Shown piece after piece: positions 22,848-33,068 of a stretch of DNA of 64,000 nt. The number at the start of each line of letters is the position of its first letter. The stretch's first letter is position 1. The translations under genes were made by a program, and so were the position numbers. Source of the stretch: Tetracladium setigerum (Eukaryota > Ascomycota > Leotiomycetes > Helotiales); the NCBI GenBank assembly GCA_031472005.1, contig PZJY01000005.1, positions 2,294,001 to 2,358,000 of the forward strand. Direction: 5' to 3'. Under the pieces are notes generated by a model. It was not told the DNA's origin. It searched no databases and saw only the letters and a program-made list of their open reading frames with translations.

Positions 22848-25431
22848 ATGGCATTGCTTCCTCCAGCATCCTCCTTGCGGGAGGAGGCCGATGCCCTCAA
22901 ACTTCCGACCATTGGACCCGATGATGCTTTTGTGAAGGTCGTCAAGTCATTGTCACAGTGTGTCAATATATCATCATCTTTCCAACAGCAGCTAACCGCA
23001 TGTATAGGTTCATGGTCAATGAAATCTACATCCCCTCTACCTTCGAGCAATTGCGAACTACGGCTGCGGGAAATAAGATACATGTCCTTGTGGAACACCT
23101 TGTCCGCAACGTAACAAATCCCGCATTAATCAATGCCCTTTTGTTGGTATACCGGAATTTGGATACGCTCAAGGCTGATATGGAACCAGGACTTTGAAAT
23201 GGCACTTCTCAACCCTCGAAGTTGACGATCACAGGCTCAACGAAACGAGAGCAAATGCTTGCGAGATAGTAGCATGGAGATTCCTGACACAGATATCTGA
23301 GCGCGATGCGGTCGACTTTTGTCTCTACGAACTACCTGAGATCTCTACAAGTGAGCAGGGCGGCGAGCAACAGATGCCATATGAACCCACAGTCGACGAA
23401 CAGTCAAGTCTCCTTCCACAATTCCGAGCACGAGATAATCTTTCCCCGGCATCTGCCAGACCAGAAAGTAGAAAAGCAGAACTTCTACGATCAATTTCGC
23501 ATCTTGGAGAAACCCCTGAGGATCATGATGAAGAGGATCCAACATCCTCCTTCACAGGACTCAATGCCCTAGAAATAGCTGCTGTGGCCGATTGCAAGAA
23601 GTTCCTAAGCCAAAAGATTGTGCAAAAGATCATCACTGGAATTTGGGACGGCGATATCACCTTCTTCCAGAATCTAAATGAAAACACGGTCAAAAAGCCG
23701 CAATTCTATAACAAGAGACATGCAGACCTGTTTATACGACTACGGGTGCCCAAGTATATCAAAGCGTTTGAAATACTCTTCTTTGCTACATTCCTTGCTC
23801 TGTACTATGCTGTTCTTGTCGAAAGAGACCAGTAAGTGGTCCTTCCCAATTACTTTTAAATTGTCACTCATAAATTCAAGGTACAAAATCTCAATCACCG
23901 AAGTGTTCCTATATATTTGGTTTGCAGCATTTACGTATGATGAGATAAGTGAATTTATCGATGCTGGTTCAATATTTTATGCCGTTGATTTATGGAATGG
24001 GTGCGATGTCATCATAATCTTGATAGGCGCAGCATTTCTCGTAGCTAGTCTGTTTCCTATTCCGAACAGTTTCAAGGATGACTTTGCTGACTTGAAAAGG
24101 AATCCTCGGTTTGGTTAAGGAAGATCCAAATGACCCAGAAAAGGAAATCACTGAAACTGCCTTCAATATATTGGCACTGGAGGCGTTATTTATGGTCCCA
24201 AGGTGATTGAAATCCACCTAAGTTGTTAGGATCGAGCTTTACCTAAACTCTCGCAGGATTTGCTCCATACTCTCTTTGCATCCATACTTTGGCACGCTGG
24301 TAAGTCTCCTCAACTCTTGACTGCCTGGTACTGTACATACAGCTGACCAATTAGATCCCTTGTCTGAAAGAAATGGTATGAAATTGCAAAAAGCCCCGCT
24401 ACCAATGTCTAATGACCTATAGGCCAAAGATTTCGTGAAGTTTATGCTTGTTGTGGCGATTTTATATCTCGGTAAGTGGGCTACCCAAATTCACCGTCCA
24501 GTGCTAATCCCAAGATAGGTTTCCTAACGACTTTCTCCCTACTTGCCCGAGATAGGTTCAGCCTCTCATATATGAGCTGGACCTTAATCAAAGTGTTTTT
24601 CGGATCTAGCTACCTTGGATTTGATGTATGTTCAATGTCCCCCTTGAGACCGAGGTCGTTCTCAGCAACCAAGCTCCACCCCTCCATGGGGCCTCTCCAA
24701 CCCTCGCCAAGCTCTTCTTGGAACTGTGCTAACTTCAATTGAAGATCATGACACAGATCAATCCCTTGCTGGGACCACCGCTCATGCTAATATTCGTAAC
24801 CTTGACGAATATTCTCCTCGTCACTTCACTTATCAGTATACTGAGCGACAGCTTCTCAAAGGTCATATCGCATGCCAAGGAAGAATACCTATTTGTCTAC
24901 TCGGTATACGTATTGGAGGCTTCCACCAGCAATCGCCTGACACATTTCTACCCTCCGTTGAATCTGATACCCTTGATTCTGGTTCGACCCATGAGAATCT
25001 TTGTGCCATCCGAAAAGTTGCGAAGATCACGAATTATACTCTTAAAAATCACCCATGCCCCATTTGTTTTGGCCATTTGGCTGTATGAAGCAGCAAATGA
25101 ACACATTGGTTCTGGAGCGGCATCCTTTTCGTCAATGGGACCAGGGTTAGCCCAAATCACAAACGACTCGGATGGGTCTGCGAGGCGGCCAAAACCTTTC
25201 CTTTCAAATCGCACAAACTCAAAGCCTATTTCCGGCCACTTTGTTGGACTCAGCGTTGAAAACGGAGGTGGCAGCGCCTCCCAGAAGGACGGCAAGAAGG
25301 AAAATAATCAGAACGGAACAGTAGTCCTCAACAATCCCGACCTTGAGAGTAAAGTGGCAGACTTGAGTGCTAAAATTGCAGAATTGACGGCGTTGATCAT
25401 GGCGCAACAAGGAAGTCCTATTGGATCGTAG
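22848..25431 (+). CDS. yvc1: Yvc1-type vacuolar TRP cation channel
   Basis: A TRP-family calcium channel of the fungal vacuole, 687 residues in ten exons: 22848-22957, 23008-23142, 23190-23831, 23881-24047, 24100-24202, 24257-24299, 24355-24375, 24423-24471, 24519-24625 and 24745-25431. All phases agree. Family features are NETRANACEIVAWRFL in the cytosolic N-domain, IKAFEILFFATFLALYYAV (first transmembrane helix), LEALFMVPRICSILSL, SLHPYFGTLIPCLKEM, the pore-region segment SSYLGFDIM, and NILLVTSLISILSDSF (last helix) followed by AKEEYLFVYSVYVLE. Two exons are very short (21 and 49 nt). The C-terminal tail has a short coiled coil (LESKVADLSAKIAELTALI). Yvc1 releases vacuolar calcium on osmotic or mechanical stress. 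Confidence 0.92.
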
Positions 25432-25751
25432 CGTTGTGGGATTTGATGTATGGAGTTCGGAGAATTGCATTCAAAGTATATTGTATGGTGGATAACTGTT
25501 TTGTTAGTATTACGAACATGAACCTCTTAAGCTTGTGGATGAATGCATCTCTAATTGGAATGTGGCTGTATTGCACGCCCTTCGCGAGCTGTTATGATTT
25601 ACAATCAACCAATCAATGACTCACACCACCACCAACTAATGAGAATCACAAGCTTAGAAAGTGGGATGGATTGACTTCACAGTATATCACGAACCTCATC
25701 CTCCACATTCACTCGTTCTCAACATCAGAAAAAACAAGTGCAAACCCCAAA
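25432..25751. other. intergenic region
   Basis: A short spacer holding the Yvc1 3' end and the promoter of the PhzF-like gene. No gene seen. Confidence 0.5.
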
Positions 25752-26732
25752 ATGTCTTTACCCACCGGCACGCTCACCCTAAACTTCGTCACTCTCGACG
25801 TTTTCACCAAAACCCCCTACGAAGGCAACCCCCTCGCCCTCGTCAAAATCCCCTCCTCTGTCAGCATCACTCAAGAACAAAAACAAACCATAGCCCGCGA
25901 ATTCAACCTCTCGGAGACCGTCTTCCTCCACCAACAAGGAGATCCCACAATCCCAGAGTGGAAAATCGACATTTTCATGACCACCGCCGAGTTACCTTTT
26001 GCGGGCCATCCAACTATTGGAGCGACTTACTATGCTCTGAGTCAATGGGAAGGCGCTCAGAGGGAGGGAGTACTTGTGACGAAGTCTGGGAGAATCGCTG
26101 TTGCTGAGGTTCAAGCGGAAGCGGGGGGGAAGAAGGGAGGAGTGGTGAATGTCGAGGCGAAGATTGCGCATAATGTGCATATCCACGACAATACGTTTGC
26201 CAGTCTCACGAGAACGCTGCCGTGGGTATCAGCGAGTGAGAAGATTGCTGAAGCAGAGAGGAAGGCGTCGTTGGTGAGTATCGTCAAGGGAATGTCATTT
26301 TTGCTGGTTGAGTTGGAGACGCTGGAGGAGTTGGCTGCGTTGACGATTGGATCTGTGGAGGAGGGAGGGTTGAAGGGACTTATGGATGAGAGGGATGGTT
26401 GGAATGCGGGGTTCGTGGGGAGGTATTATTTTGTGGTTATTGACGGTGGGGAGGGTAGTGACGGTGGGAAGTTGAGACTGAGATCGAGGATGTTGGAGGT
26501 GTCGTTTGAAGATCCGGCTACTGGGAGTGCGGCTTGTGCTTTGGGGAGTTATTTGGCTTTGACTGGGAGGGGTGGGAAGTTTGAGATTGAGCAAGGCGTC
26601 GAGATGGGGAGGAGAAGCGTTATTGGGGTCGAGGTGGACGTTGGGGTCAGTGATGGGGGTGAGAGAAAGGTAGAGAGTGTGAAGCTTAGTGGGAGCGCGG
26701 TGCAAGTTATGGAGGGGACTTTGAGAATTTGA
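25752..26732 (+). CDS. PhzF-family isomerase/epimerase-like protein
   Basis: An intron-less gene for a 326-residue PhzF-fold protein (phenazine-biosynthesis-like, related to diaminopimelate epimerase). Seen: LDVFTKTPYEGNPLAL at the N-terminus; REFNLSETVFL, which includes the conserved acidic residue equivalent to the PhzF catalytic Glu; MTTAELPFAGHPTIGA; and the second-domain signature FEDPATGSAACALGSYLA. Most fungal members have no known substrate, and nothing here suggests phenazine synthesis. The ATG at 25752 is preceded by AAA; an upstream in-frame extension to 25671 lacks family similarity. The gene is intact, with no frame break. Confidence 0.9.
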   Translation: MSLPTGTLTLNFVTLDVFTKTPYEGNPLALVKIPSSVSITQEQKQTIAREFNLSETVFLHQQGDPTIPEWKIDIFMTTAELPFAGHPTIGATYYALSQWEGAQREGVLVTKSGRIAVAEVQAEAGGKKGGVVNVEAKIAHNVHIHDNTFASLTRTLPWVSASEKIAEAERKASLVSIVKGMSFLLVELETLEELAALTIGSVEEGGLKGLMDERDGWNAGFVGRYYFVVIDGGEGSDGGKLRLRSRMLEVSFEDPATGSAACALGSYLALTGRGGKFEIEQGVEMGRRSVIGVEVDVGVSDGGERKVESVKLSGSAVQVMEGTLRI

Positions 26733-27674
26733 GAGAGTATTAGTTTCTTGAGCTACTTAGAAACCAAAAAGTTTGTAATTCAATGTTGGAGAATATGCAG
26801 TGAGTGCCCTTTGTAACTTAGCAATTGGCTCTTCGACTTCAACTGTATACTCGAGTACTCTGAAAGACAAGATTTCGTGATAGTCTACAACTCTAGCACT
26901 GCATGAACTAGGCCCCAACAATGTGACAGTTGGAAAATTCCTCAAGTAAATCTGAAGAGCAAAACTACCTCTAACAAAGGTTAACGAACATTAAAATTAA
27001 CTGAGAATCTATTTCGTAATCTCCTGACGTCACAAAGACCCTCGGACTCCATGTTCATGCTTACAACATCTTCGGCATCACATGAACTGCACCTTCCGTT
27101 CTCAACATAGCAAAGAAATAATCTTGTAAACGCCCGGAGTTTTCCTCGCAAGATATATCCAAAGTCACAAACGTCATTCCACTCAATTTATCGACCTAAT
27201 TGACTTTCTCCCAAAAAATCCTGTTGCAGAAAAGTCAAGCCGGGAAGCTCGGTGTAAAAGCAAATTTGACCATCCCAAATCTCCCCGCGCGTAGCACCTG
27301 GAGCTAATGTAGGTACAAACTCGTAATATTTAGCTGCCTCCATACCCCAAAAACCCCGCATTTCAACTTTTCCATTCTTGATGGAGTGACTTTTGTGGTT
27401 TGGAAAGGACCGAATCATCGACTTTATCTGGGCTCGGTGCAGGAATCGGGCCGTTACACCTGCACAACCTCTGTGTACTCTAAGCGAGGGTTGACCACAG
27501 ATGGTATGAGCATTTAATATGATCTGCGGGGAAATTAAAGGAGAGAAAAACCTAATAGCCGAGTCGTACGGACTGGGGAAGAAGAATATATAAGATGTTA
27601 AGGATATGGCCTTTGTTTTGCTGGACTACTTGTGATTGATTGTTCATCAACTCTTTCAGTCATTCATTGTCAAT
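26733..27674. other. intergenic region
   Basis: No supported gene in 0.9 kb. A 76-codon minus frame at 27188-27418 is unlike anything I recognise. The right end is the promoter of the glucoamylase gene. Confidence 0.5.
27587..27594 (+). promoter_or_regulatory. TATA box of glucoamylase gene
   Basis: TATATAAG lies 81 nt upstream of the glucoamylase start codon, a normal distance for a highly expressed secreted enzyme. Confidence 0.55.
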
Positions 27675-28396
27675 ATGCGGTCTTCAGCCTCTTTCGTTGG
27701 TGTGCTCTCTGTAGTCTCGTTGTTTGGTCAAGCATTTGCTTCACCAAGTAATATCAGGCAAAGAGATTTGGATTCATTCATTGCTGCCGAGAGAGTGATT
27801 GCATTGCAAGGCGTCCTCAACAATATTGGCTCCGAGGGTTCGAAAGTCCAAGGGGCTTCAGATGGAATCATTGTTGCGAGTCCCTCAAAAGCAGACCCTG
27901 ACTGTAATTCCTTCCTTGAATATAGTTCCTGATAAAAGGTCCTCACTAACATTTCCCAGATTTCTTCACCTGGACTCGCGATGCTGCTCTCACAATGAAG
28001 ATGCTGGTTGACGAATTTATTTTCGGCAACAAGAATCTCGAAAAGTACATCAACGATTACATCCACTCTCAAGCTGTTCTCCAAACGGTCAGCAATCCCT
28101 CCGGAAGTTTCTTACCTCAAGGTCTCGGACTCGGCGAACCCAAATATCTCGTCGACGGCAAGCGATTCAACGGCGCATGGGGCCGACCTCAACGAGACGG
28201 TCCAGCACTCCGAGCAATCGCACTTATCACCTACAGCAACTGGTTGGTGAAGAACGGGCAATCAAAGAAAGCCAAGGAAATTGTCTGGCCGATCATCTCA
28301 AACGATTTGTCATTGGGATATCCTATAAGACCTTTAAAAAACTATATAATTGCAAATCATAACTCGGTCTTCGCTCTCCAGAATCACTTGATTTGA
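27675..28396 (+). pseudogene. glucoamylase (GH15), N-terminal half, truncated by insertion
   Basis: The 5' part of a secreted glucoamylase gene. Exon 1 is 27675-27903 and exon 2 starts at 27960. The signal peptide is about residues 1-22 (MRSSASFVGVLSVVSLFGQAFA). GH15 features are SDGIIVASPSKADPDYFFTWTRD, SQAVLQTVSNPSG, GLGEPKYLVDGKRFNGAWGR, RPQRDGPALRAIALI and WPIISNDLS. Homology stops at about 28312. The frame then runs through unrelated sequence and stops at 28396, giving 221 residues. The rest of the enzyme lies downstream of 31804 in another gene. The catalytic general acid (in the GFDLWEEV-type segment of intact family members) would fall exactly in the missing part. A short secreted protein could still be made, but not an active enzyme. 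Confidence 0.88.
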
Positions 28397-28509
28397 AGGT
28401 TCCTAGGCATACACCACGTAGAGGTGCCGAGTCGTCGTAGCCCGCGCCAAAATTGTCGCCCAAAAACAGTAAAAAGTATCAATACACACTCTCCTAATCC
28501 GTACTTTTA

Positions 28510-30978
28510 CTATTCCTCTTCTTCTTCCTCTTCTTCTTCTTCCTCTTCTTCTTCCTCTTCTTCTTCTTCCTCTTCTTCTTCCTCTTCTTCTTCTTCCTCT
28601 TCTTCTTCTTCCTCTTCTTCTTCCTCTTCTTCTTCCTTGTTCTTCTTCTTCCGCCTATCTCTCACTTTGTTAGGACGTTTAGGTGCGTCGTCACAACCCT
28701 CATATCGTAACCCGTCAGGTTTCTTTTTTGTCCAGAAAATACCCCAAGTCGCACCAGGCTTACCACCTCCAAAGAAGTTGGTTTTTTTTTCGAGTGTATC
28801 AAGCGCATTCCATGCATCTACTCTTTTTTCTAGCTTAGTGCCAGCCCATTGTTGAAGCAAACTAGATGCCTCGAAAGCAACAACTTTGGCATTGCGCACC
28901 CTTTCCTGTCGTAGCTTTATCGCCTGTAAAAGCCTAGTTCCTTTTGTTGCCTTCCAAGTTGGATCATTCCTAGTTGCTTTCATTTTCTCTATTTTAGCAG
29001 CTCCTTTGGTTGCCTTGTAGACCGGATCATTTACAGTTGCTACCACTTTCTCTCTTCTAGCAGCTCCCTTAGTTGCCTTCCAGGAGGGATCATTGACAGT
29101 TGCTACCATTTTCTCTCTTGTAGCAGCTCCTTTAGTTGCCTTGTAGACCGGATCACTTTTAGTTATTGCCCTTTTCGCATTGGCATTAGCTCCTTTTGTT
29201 GCCTTGTAGGATGGATCATTCTTAGTTGCTCTCTGTTTCAATATAGCCGCGGCTCCTTTACTTGCCTTCCATGATGGATCATTCTTAGTTGCTATTTGTT
29301 TCGCTTTAATATCAGCTCCTTTTGTTGCCTTGTAGGATTCTGATGAACGGGTAATTTTTCCTTTATGACTCATGGCTCTGAGCATCCGGTCGACCAATGA
29401 TCCTTCAAACATAATCATAAAATTCTCATTATTCTCACACCAGTTCTTAAGACAAGGGATTTGCATAATAGTGTTGTCAGCAACATTTTTACCAGACTTA
29501 TCTTGCCAGGATTTCATAAAGATAAGCAGTGGTAGTGGGCCAGTATTCTTAACCATGCTCCACTTAGGTTCTTTCTTCGCAGTAATAGTTTGCCTATACG
29601 AGAAATAATCCACAAGCACAGTATCAATACCAGCAATTGCTGCGCAGATATTCCAAACTAAATCGGTGTGAACCGCATGAGGTTGGGAAATAGGGTAGAA
29701 AAAACTCTCTGTATGGTATACGAAGAACACTAATTGTTCTATATCCTTACTTTCTCTATCCTGTAGAATATAAAATACAGTTCTGCTGCCATACATCTCT
29801 AGTAGCCTCTCTTTCACCTCTCTCTCATCCTGCATAAATACTGGAATGTATTCCAGGCGGCTTTCTTCTCGAGACTCTTCCATAAAGACTTCATAATTAT
29901 GCTTACCAACCATTAATCGGACTCTAGCTTTCATTGAAAGCTTTCGCGAAAGGTCACTAGACAATTGCTTGAATTTAGACCATTGTTCGCCTTCAAAGAC
30001 TGGCGTTGATCGAGGCTTTGGAGGCGTTATACGAAATGGCAACGCATCAAACGTTAGGACTCTCTTGCTTAAGCCAATCTTGGTCCTTTGCATTCTTAAA
30101 CAAGCGTTACTAGGATCCATTACCATTCCATACTTTCCATCCTTAACACTTGTATTAAATGTAGGATAATGCCATACAGTTGCCAAGCCTGCAATCAAAG
30201 GTCCAGATGGCTTGTTCAGGTGACCAGGCTCAAATCCTGTGGATTGGAACTCCTCGACAAAGGTATCCCATAATTGATCAACCTTTGTACAGTGACTTGC
30301 CCATGTAGTAAGACCGGATTTAGCATCCGCGAGAAATGCATCTATTGGCTCAATCGCCTGGTCTACTTTTCCAGATGTATCTCGCCATCTCGCAACAGTC
30401 TTTCGAACCTTGTTCGCCAATGGACCAGGCAAGCTGTCTAACATTTCAAACAACTTTCGAATCCATTCCTCTGGCCACCAATCGTTTTTGTTTGCATCGG
30501 CAGTTTTCATCTCGAAGGATGGGGTATCATCTTGAGCCAACTCGGTTTCACCGTCCATTGTACCATCAAGGAAATCTTCAAAATCGACCTCCGGCTCACC
30601 GTCGAGTCTAGATAACAACTCTATTGCTGATTCACACTCCAATGCGTCTATATCAGCCATAGAAGTCTCTGCGCTCTCTAACCCAGTACTTCTTTCAAAG
30701 TCAAAAACAGCGGACGCAGAAGAAGACACGGAAGAATCAAACATAGAAACGTCAGGCATTGAAACCATAGCAGAGGCCTTGCCACGCTTAGTACGACTTG
30801 TAGGACGAGCAACTGCCGCCTTCCTCTTTCTGCCTTCATTAGGCTTCTCATTTACAAAATCCGAGAACGCTTCTTCTTCAATGCCATTTTCAAACTCGGA
30901 AAGTCCTTCTTCATCAGTATCTCTGTCCCGTTGGATGACCGCCTTCTTGGCAACAGCAGCTCTTCTTGATCTCTGCAT
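28510..30978 (-). CDS. unknown 822-residue protein with 21-residue basic repeats and poly-Glu tail
   Basis: An uninterrupted intron-less ORF that I do not recognise. Layout: a basic N-terminus (KRKAAVARPTSRTKRGK, possible nuclear localisation signal); an acidic Ser-rich stretch to about residue 165; a central, probably folded region at about 165-540 (WWPEEWIRKLFEML, LVWNICAAIAGIDTV, LPLLIFMKSWQDKSGK); seven 21-residue repeats at about 547-695 with consensus (S/V/T)(Y/W)KA(T/S)KGA...ATKNDP; a basic segment; and about 42 consecutive glutamates to the stop. The charge alternation suggests nucleic-acid or chromatin binding, which is inference. It sits wholly inside the sequence that splits the glucoamylase, in opposite orientation. 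No transposase, recombinase or reverse-transcriptase motif is visible. Confidence 0.7.
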   Translation of the reverse strand: MQRSRRAAVAKKAVIQRDRDTDEEGLSEFENGIEEEAFSDFVNEKPNEGRKRKAAVARPTSRTKRGKASAMVSMPDVSMFDSSVSSSASAVFDFERSTGLESAETSMADIDALECESAIELLSRLDGEPEVDFEDFLDGTMDGETELAQDDTPSFEMKTADANKNDWWPEEWIRKLFEMLDSLPGPLANKVRKTVARWRDTSGKVDQAIEPIDAFLADAKSGLTTWASHCTKVDQLWDTFVEEFQSTGFEPGHLNKPSGPLIAGLATVWHYPTFNTSVKDGKYGMVMDPSNACLRMQRTKIGLSKRVLTFDALPFRITPPKPRSTPVFEGEQWSKFKQLSSDLSRKLSMKARVRLMVGKHNYEVFMEESREESRLEYIPVFMQDEREVKERLLEMYGSRTVFYILQDRESKDIEQLVFFVYHTESFFYPISQPHAVHTDLVWNICAAIAGIDTVLVDYFSYRQTITAKKEPKWSMVKNTGPLPLLIFMKSWQDKSGKNVADNTIMQIPCLKNWCENNENFMIMFEGSLVDRMLRAMSHKGKITRSSESYKATKGADIKAKQIATKNDPSWKASKGAAAILKQRATKNDPSYKATKGANANAKRAITKSDPVYKATKGAATREKMVATVNDPSWKATKGAARREKVVATVNDPVYKATKGAAKIEKMKATRNDPTWKATKGTRLLQAIKLRQERVRNAKVVAFEASSLLQQWAGTKLEKRVDAWNALDTLEKKTNFFGGGKPGATWGIFWTKKKPDGLRYEGCDDAPKRPNKVRDRRKKKNKEEEEEEEEEEEEEEEEEEEEEEEEEEEEEEEEEEEEEEEEE
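28512..28640. repeat. TTC/TCC microsatellite encoding poly-glutamate
   Basis: About 128 bp of CTT/TCC triplets. On the minus strand they are GAA/GAG and encode the C-terminal poly-Glu of the 822-residue protein; on the plus strand they are open as poly-Ser. Confidence 0.9.
28900..29340. repeat. 63-bp degenerate tandem repeats (seven copies) within the unknown ORF
   Basis: Seven consecutive units of 63 bp encode the 21-residue repeats. Copies differ by substitutions only, so the frame is kept; Tyr and Trp vary at one position. Confidence 0.85.
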
Positions 30979-31323
30979 TTTTAGATTTTCCTGTAGGGGT
31001 TTCGGTATCAGGGATCGAGTATTGGTGCTGTTTGTGTTGTAGAAGAAGAAGTATCTCCCTCGAGATTTGGATTTCCTTTAGATATGTTCGCTCCTCCCGC
31101 CACCAACCAATAGACGGCTGCCAAGCCTTATGACTTCAACTCACGATAACTTCGCTGAAGAGGAAGGTACGTATAGTAATCTCTCCTACAGGATTGGCTA
31201 CCTAAGCACCTGTGAATCTCTTTCCAAAATTATTTATTGTCCTCTAACTTCAACCGCACTCCACCTCCACCTCCAACTCCGACTCTAACCCAACTTCACC
31301 TCCAATCCCCAACCACCGCGACA

Positions 31324-33068
31324 ATGTCATACAATGTAAGTTTCCCTTCTCAAGCCTATAAATACCTCTTGAGAATGCCTGCCTATGTCTCCTTCTTCTC
31401 TCATTAACGCTATCTGGTGATTATCCTAGGTCAGGATAGAAATCTCTTTTCTGTCCTGACCTAGGATAGTGTGTATCTTATAAGACCCTTTTCTGACGCA
31501 TATCACAATAGTATCGTCACCCCGGATCTGGATTGAGACTCAACCCTGTGGATCCGAATGACAGAGATGACTGGCTTTGCCAAAGATGTTGTAAGTGCTT
31601 CTATCCTAGGGATGATCCATGCTAACTTCGTAGCTTGGTCCAACTGGGGCTTCCGGACAGCTTGTCACCGTTGTCAACTCGCAAGAACTCAAGCTCCTCA
31701 AATCCCACAATCGTCTCTACCAATTCTGCCACTACCTTATCATCAGAATGCCCCATATCCTACGGACTTGAACCGCTCAACACCGCACAACACCACGCCA
31801 CCCTTCTTCACTGTGCAGAATCAGCACCGTTCGCTTGTTGAGGGAACCTTACTTGCCAACAGATTGGGTGTCAAGTGCACTGGATGTGATCAAGCACCTC
31901 AGGTCCTCTGTTTCTTGCAGACTTTCTGGAATGGGGAGTACTTCGTCGCGAATATCAATTCTAATGATGGACGAACTGGAATTGATGGTAATACCATTCT
32001 GGGACCCATCTCGGTCTTTGATATCGATGCGTACTGTGACAGTCCCACATTCCAACCATGTCACCCTAAATCGTTGTCAAATTTCAAGGCTTTGATTGAT
32101 GTGATGAGAAAGACTTACAAGATCAACGAGGGCATTCCAATTGGTTCTGGTGTAGCTGTGGGACGATATGCTGAAGATACTTATCAAGGAGGGCACCCAT
32201 GGTTAGTTTCCAATTTCCAAATTTGCACCCATACATCCTGATGCTAATTGTAAATAGGTACCTCATCACCACTGGAGCAGCAGAGTTCTTGTACGATGCC
32301 GTAGCACAATGGCGAGCCCGTCACAACCTAGTTGTTGACGAGATTTCCCTCCCCTTTTTCAAAGAGCTCTACCCAGCCGTGACACTCCGTCAGTACAAGA
32401 GCGGAAACTTCAATTCCCCTTTCGAACAGATCATGCGCGCAGTGCTCAAGTACGCTGATTCCTTCGCTGCCGTCGCTGAAAAGTACACCCCAGCGGATGG
32501 AGGTCTTGCCGAACAATACAATCGTAACACTGGTGTTCCACTTTCCGCAGTGGACTTGACCTGGTCCTACGCAGCTTTCGTCTCTATGGCCGAACGTCGA
32601 GCAGGACAATACCCACCTACCTGGGAAACTCGACGAGCTGCACCACTACCAGCTACTTGCTCGACTGGATCAACTCCAGGTGTTTACATTCCCGCCATTG
32701 CAGCTGGTGCTCCAAATGTCACCACATCTTGCCAAATCAATATCAACTTCAATGTCAACGCCACCACATACTTCGGTGAAAATATCTATGTTGTTGGTAA
32801 TGCAGATGATCTTGGAAACTGGGATATCAACAACGCGTACCCACTGGGGGCTGGAGGGTATACGAGCGAACGACCTCTGTGGGCTGGAAGTGCGTTTTTG
32901 CCTGCTGGCCAAACGATTAACTTCAAGTATGCAAGACAGCAGAATTGTGGTCAGCCATTTATCTATGAGTCGACGAATCGAACATTGGTCATTCCAGCTT
33001 GTGGAAGTGCTGCAATTGTTACAGATGATGCTTGGAATGGACCGGTTGGAACACCTGGTTCTTGTTAG
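31324..33068 (+). CDS. chimeric gene: RanBP2-type zinc finger fused to C-terminal half of glucoamylase plus CBM20
   Basis: An in-frame chimera of 489 residues. Exons: 31324-31335 (MSYN), 31512-31590, 31634-32201 and 32258-33068. Residues 25-44 form a canonical RanBP2 zinc finger: W25, C27, C30, N34, C41 and C44 with exact family spacing. A Pro-rich linker follows, then at residue 88 GH15 homology begins (FFTVQNQHRSLVEG). It continues through LQTFWNGEYFVANI, the catalytic-base segment GGLAEQYNRNTG, LTWSYAAF, and a full CBM20 starch-binding domain (FGENIYVVGNADDLGNW). All introns have consensus ends, and one branch site is a perfect GCTAAC. There is no signal peptide and the GH15 general acid is absent, so normal amylase function is unlikely. 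It could be an expressed neogene or a by-product of the insertion. Confidence 0.82.
31422..31468. repeat. near-perfect inverted repeat (hairpin) in intron 1 of the chimeric gene
   Basis: ATCCTAGGTCAGGA (31423-31436) is repeated as its exact complement at 31454-31467. Pairing extends one base outwards and, after one mismatch, five base pairs inwards, leaving a loop of about 5 nt. It could be a small palindromic element or a structured intron RNA. Confidence 0.85.

Larger units (their letters stand above)
28313..31803. mobile_element. 3.5-kb foreign segment inside the glucoamylase gene
   Basis: Sequence between the last left homology (about 28312) and first right homology (31804) to glucoamylase. 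It carries an 822-codon reverse ORF, the promoter and first three exons of a RanBP2-type zinc-finger gene, and a strong hairpin. It replaces about 25 codons expected from the family. I find no clear terminal inverted repeats, target-site duplication or transposase, so it may be an insertion of unknown type or a rearrangement breakpoint. The word TGTCAT occurs at the left break and at the start codon of the chimeric gene, a possible microhomology. Confidence 0.6.

Noticed and set aside
28424..28855. Plus-strand poly-Ser ORF
   Set aside because: It is the mirror frame of the poly-Glu microsatellite of the reverse-strand gene.
31635..31841. Alternative frame through the chimera junction
   Set aside because: Splicing from 31590 to 31634 uses the other frame, which forms the canonical zinc finger and continues into GH15.
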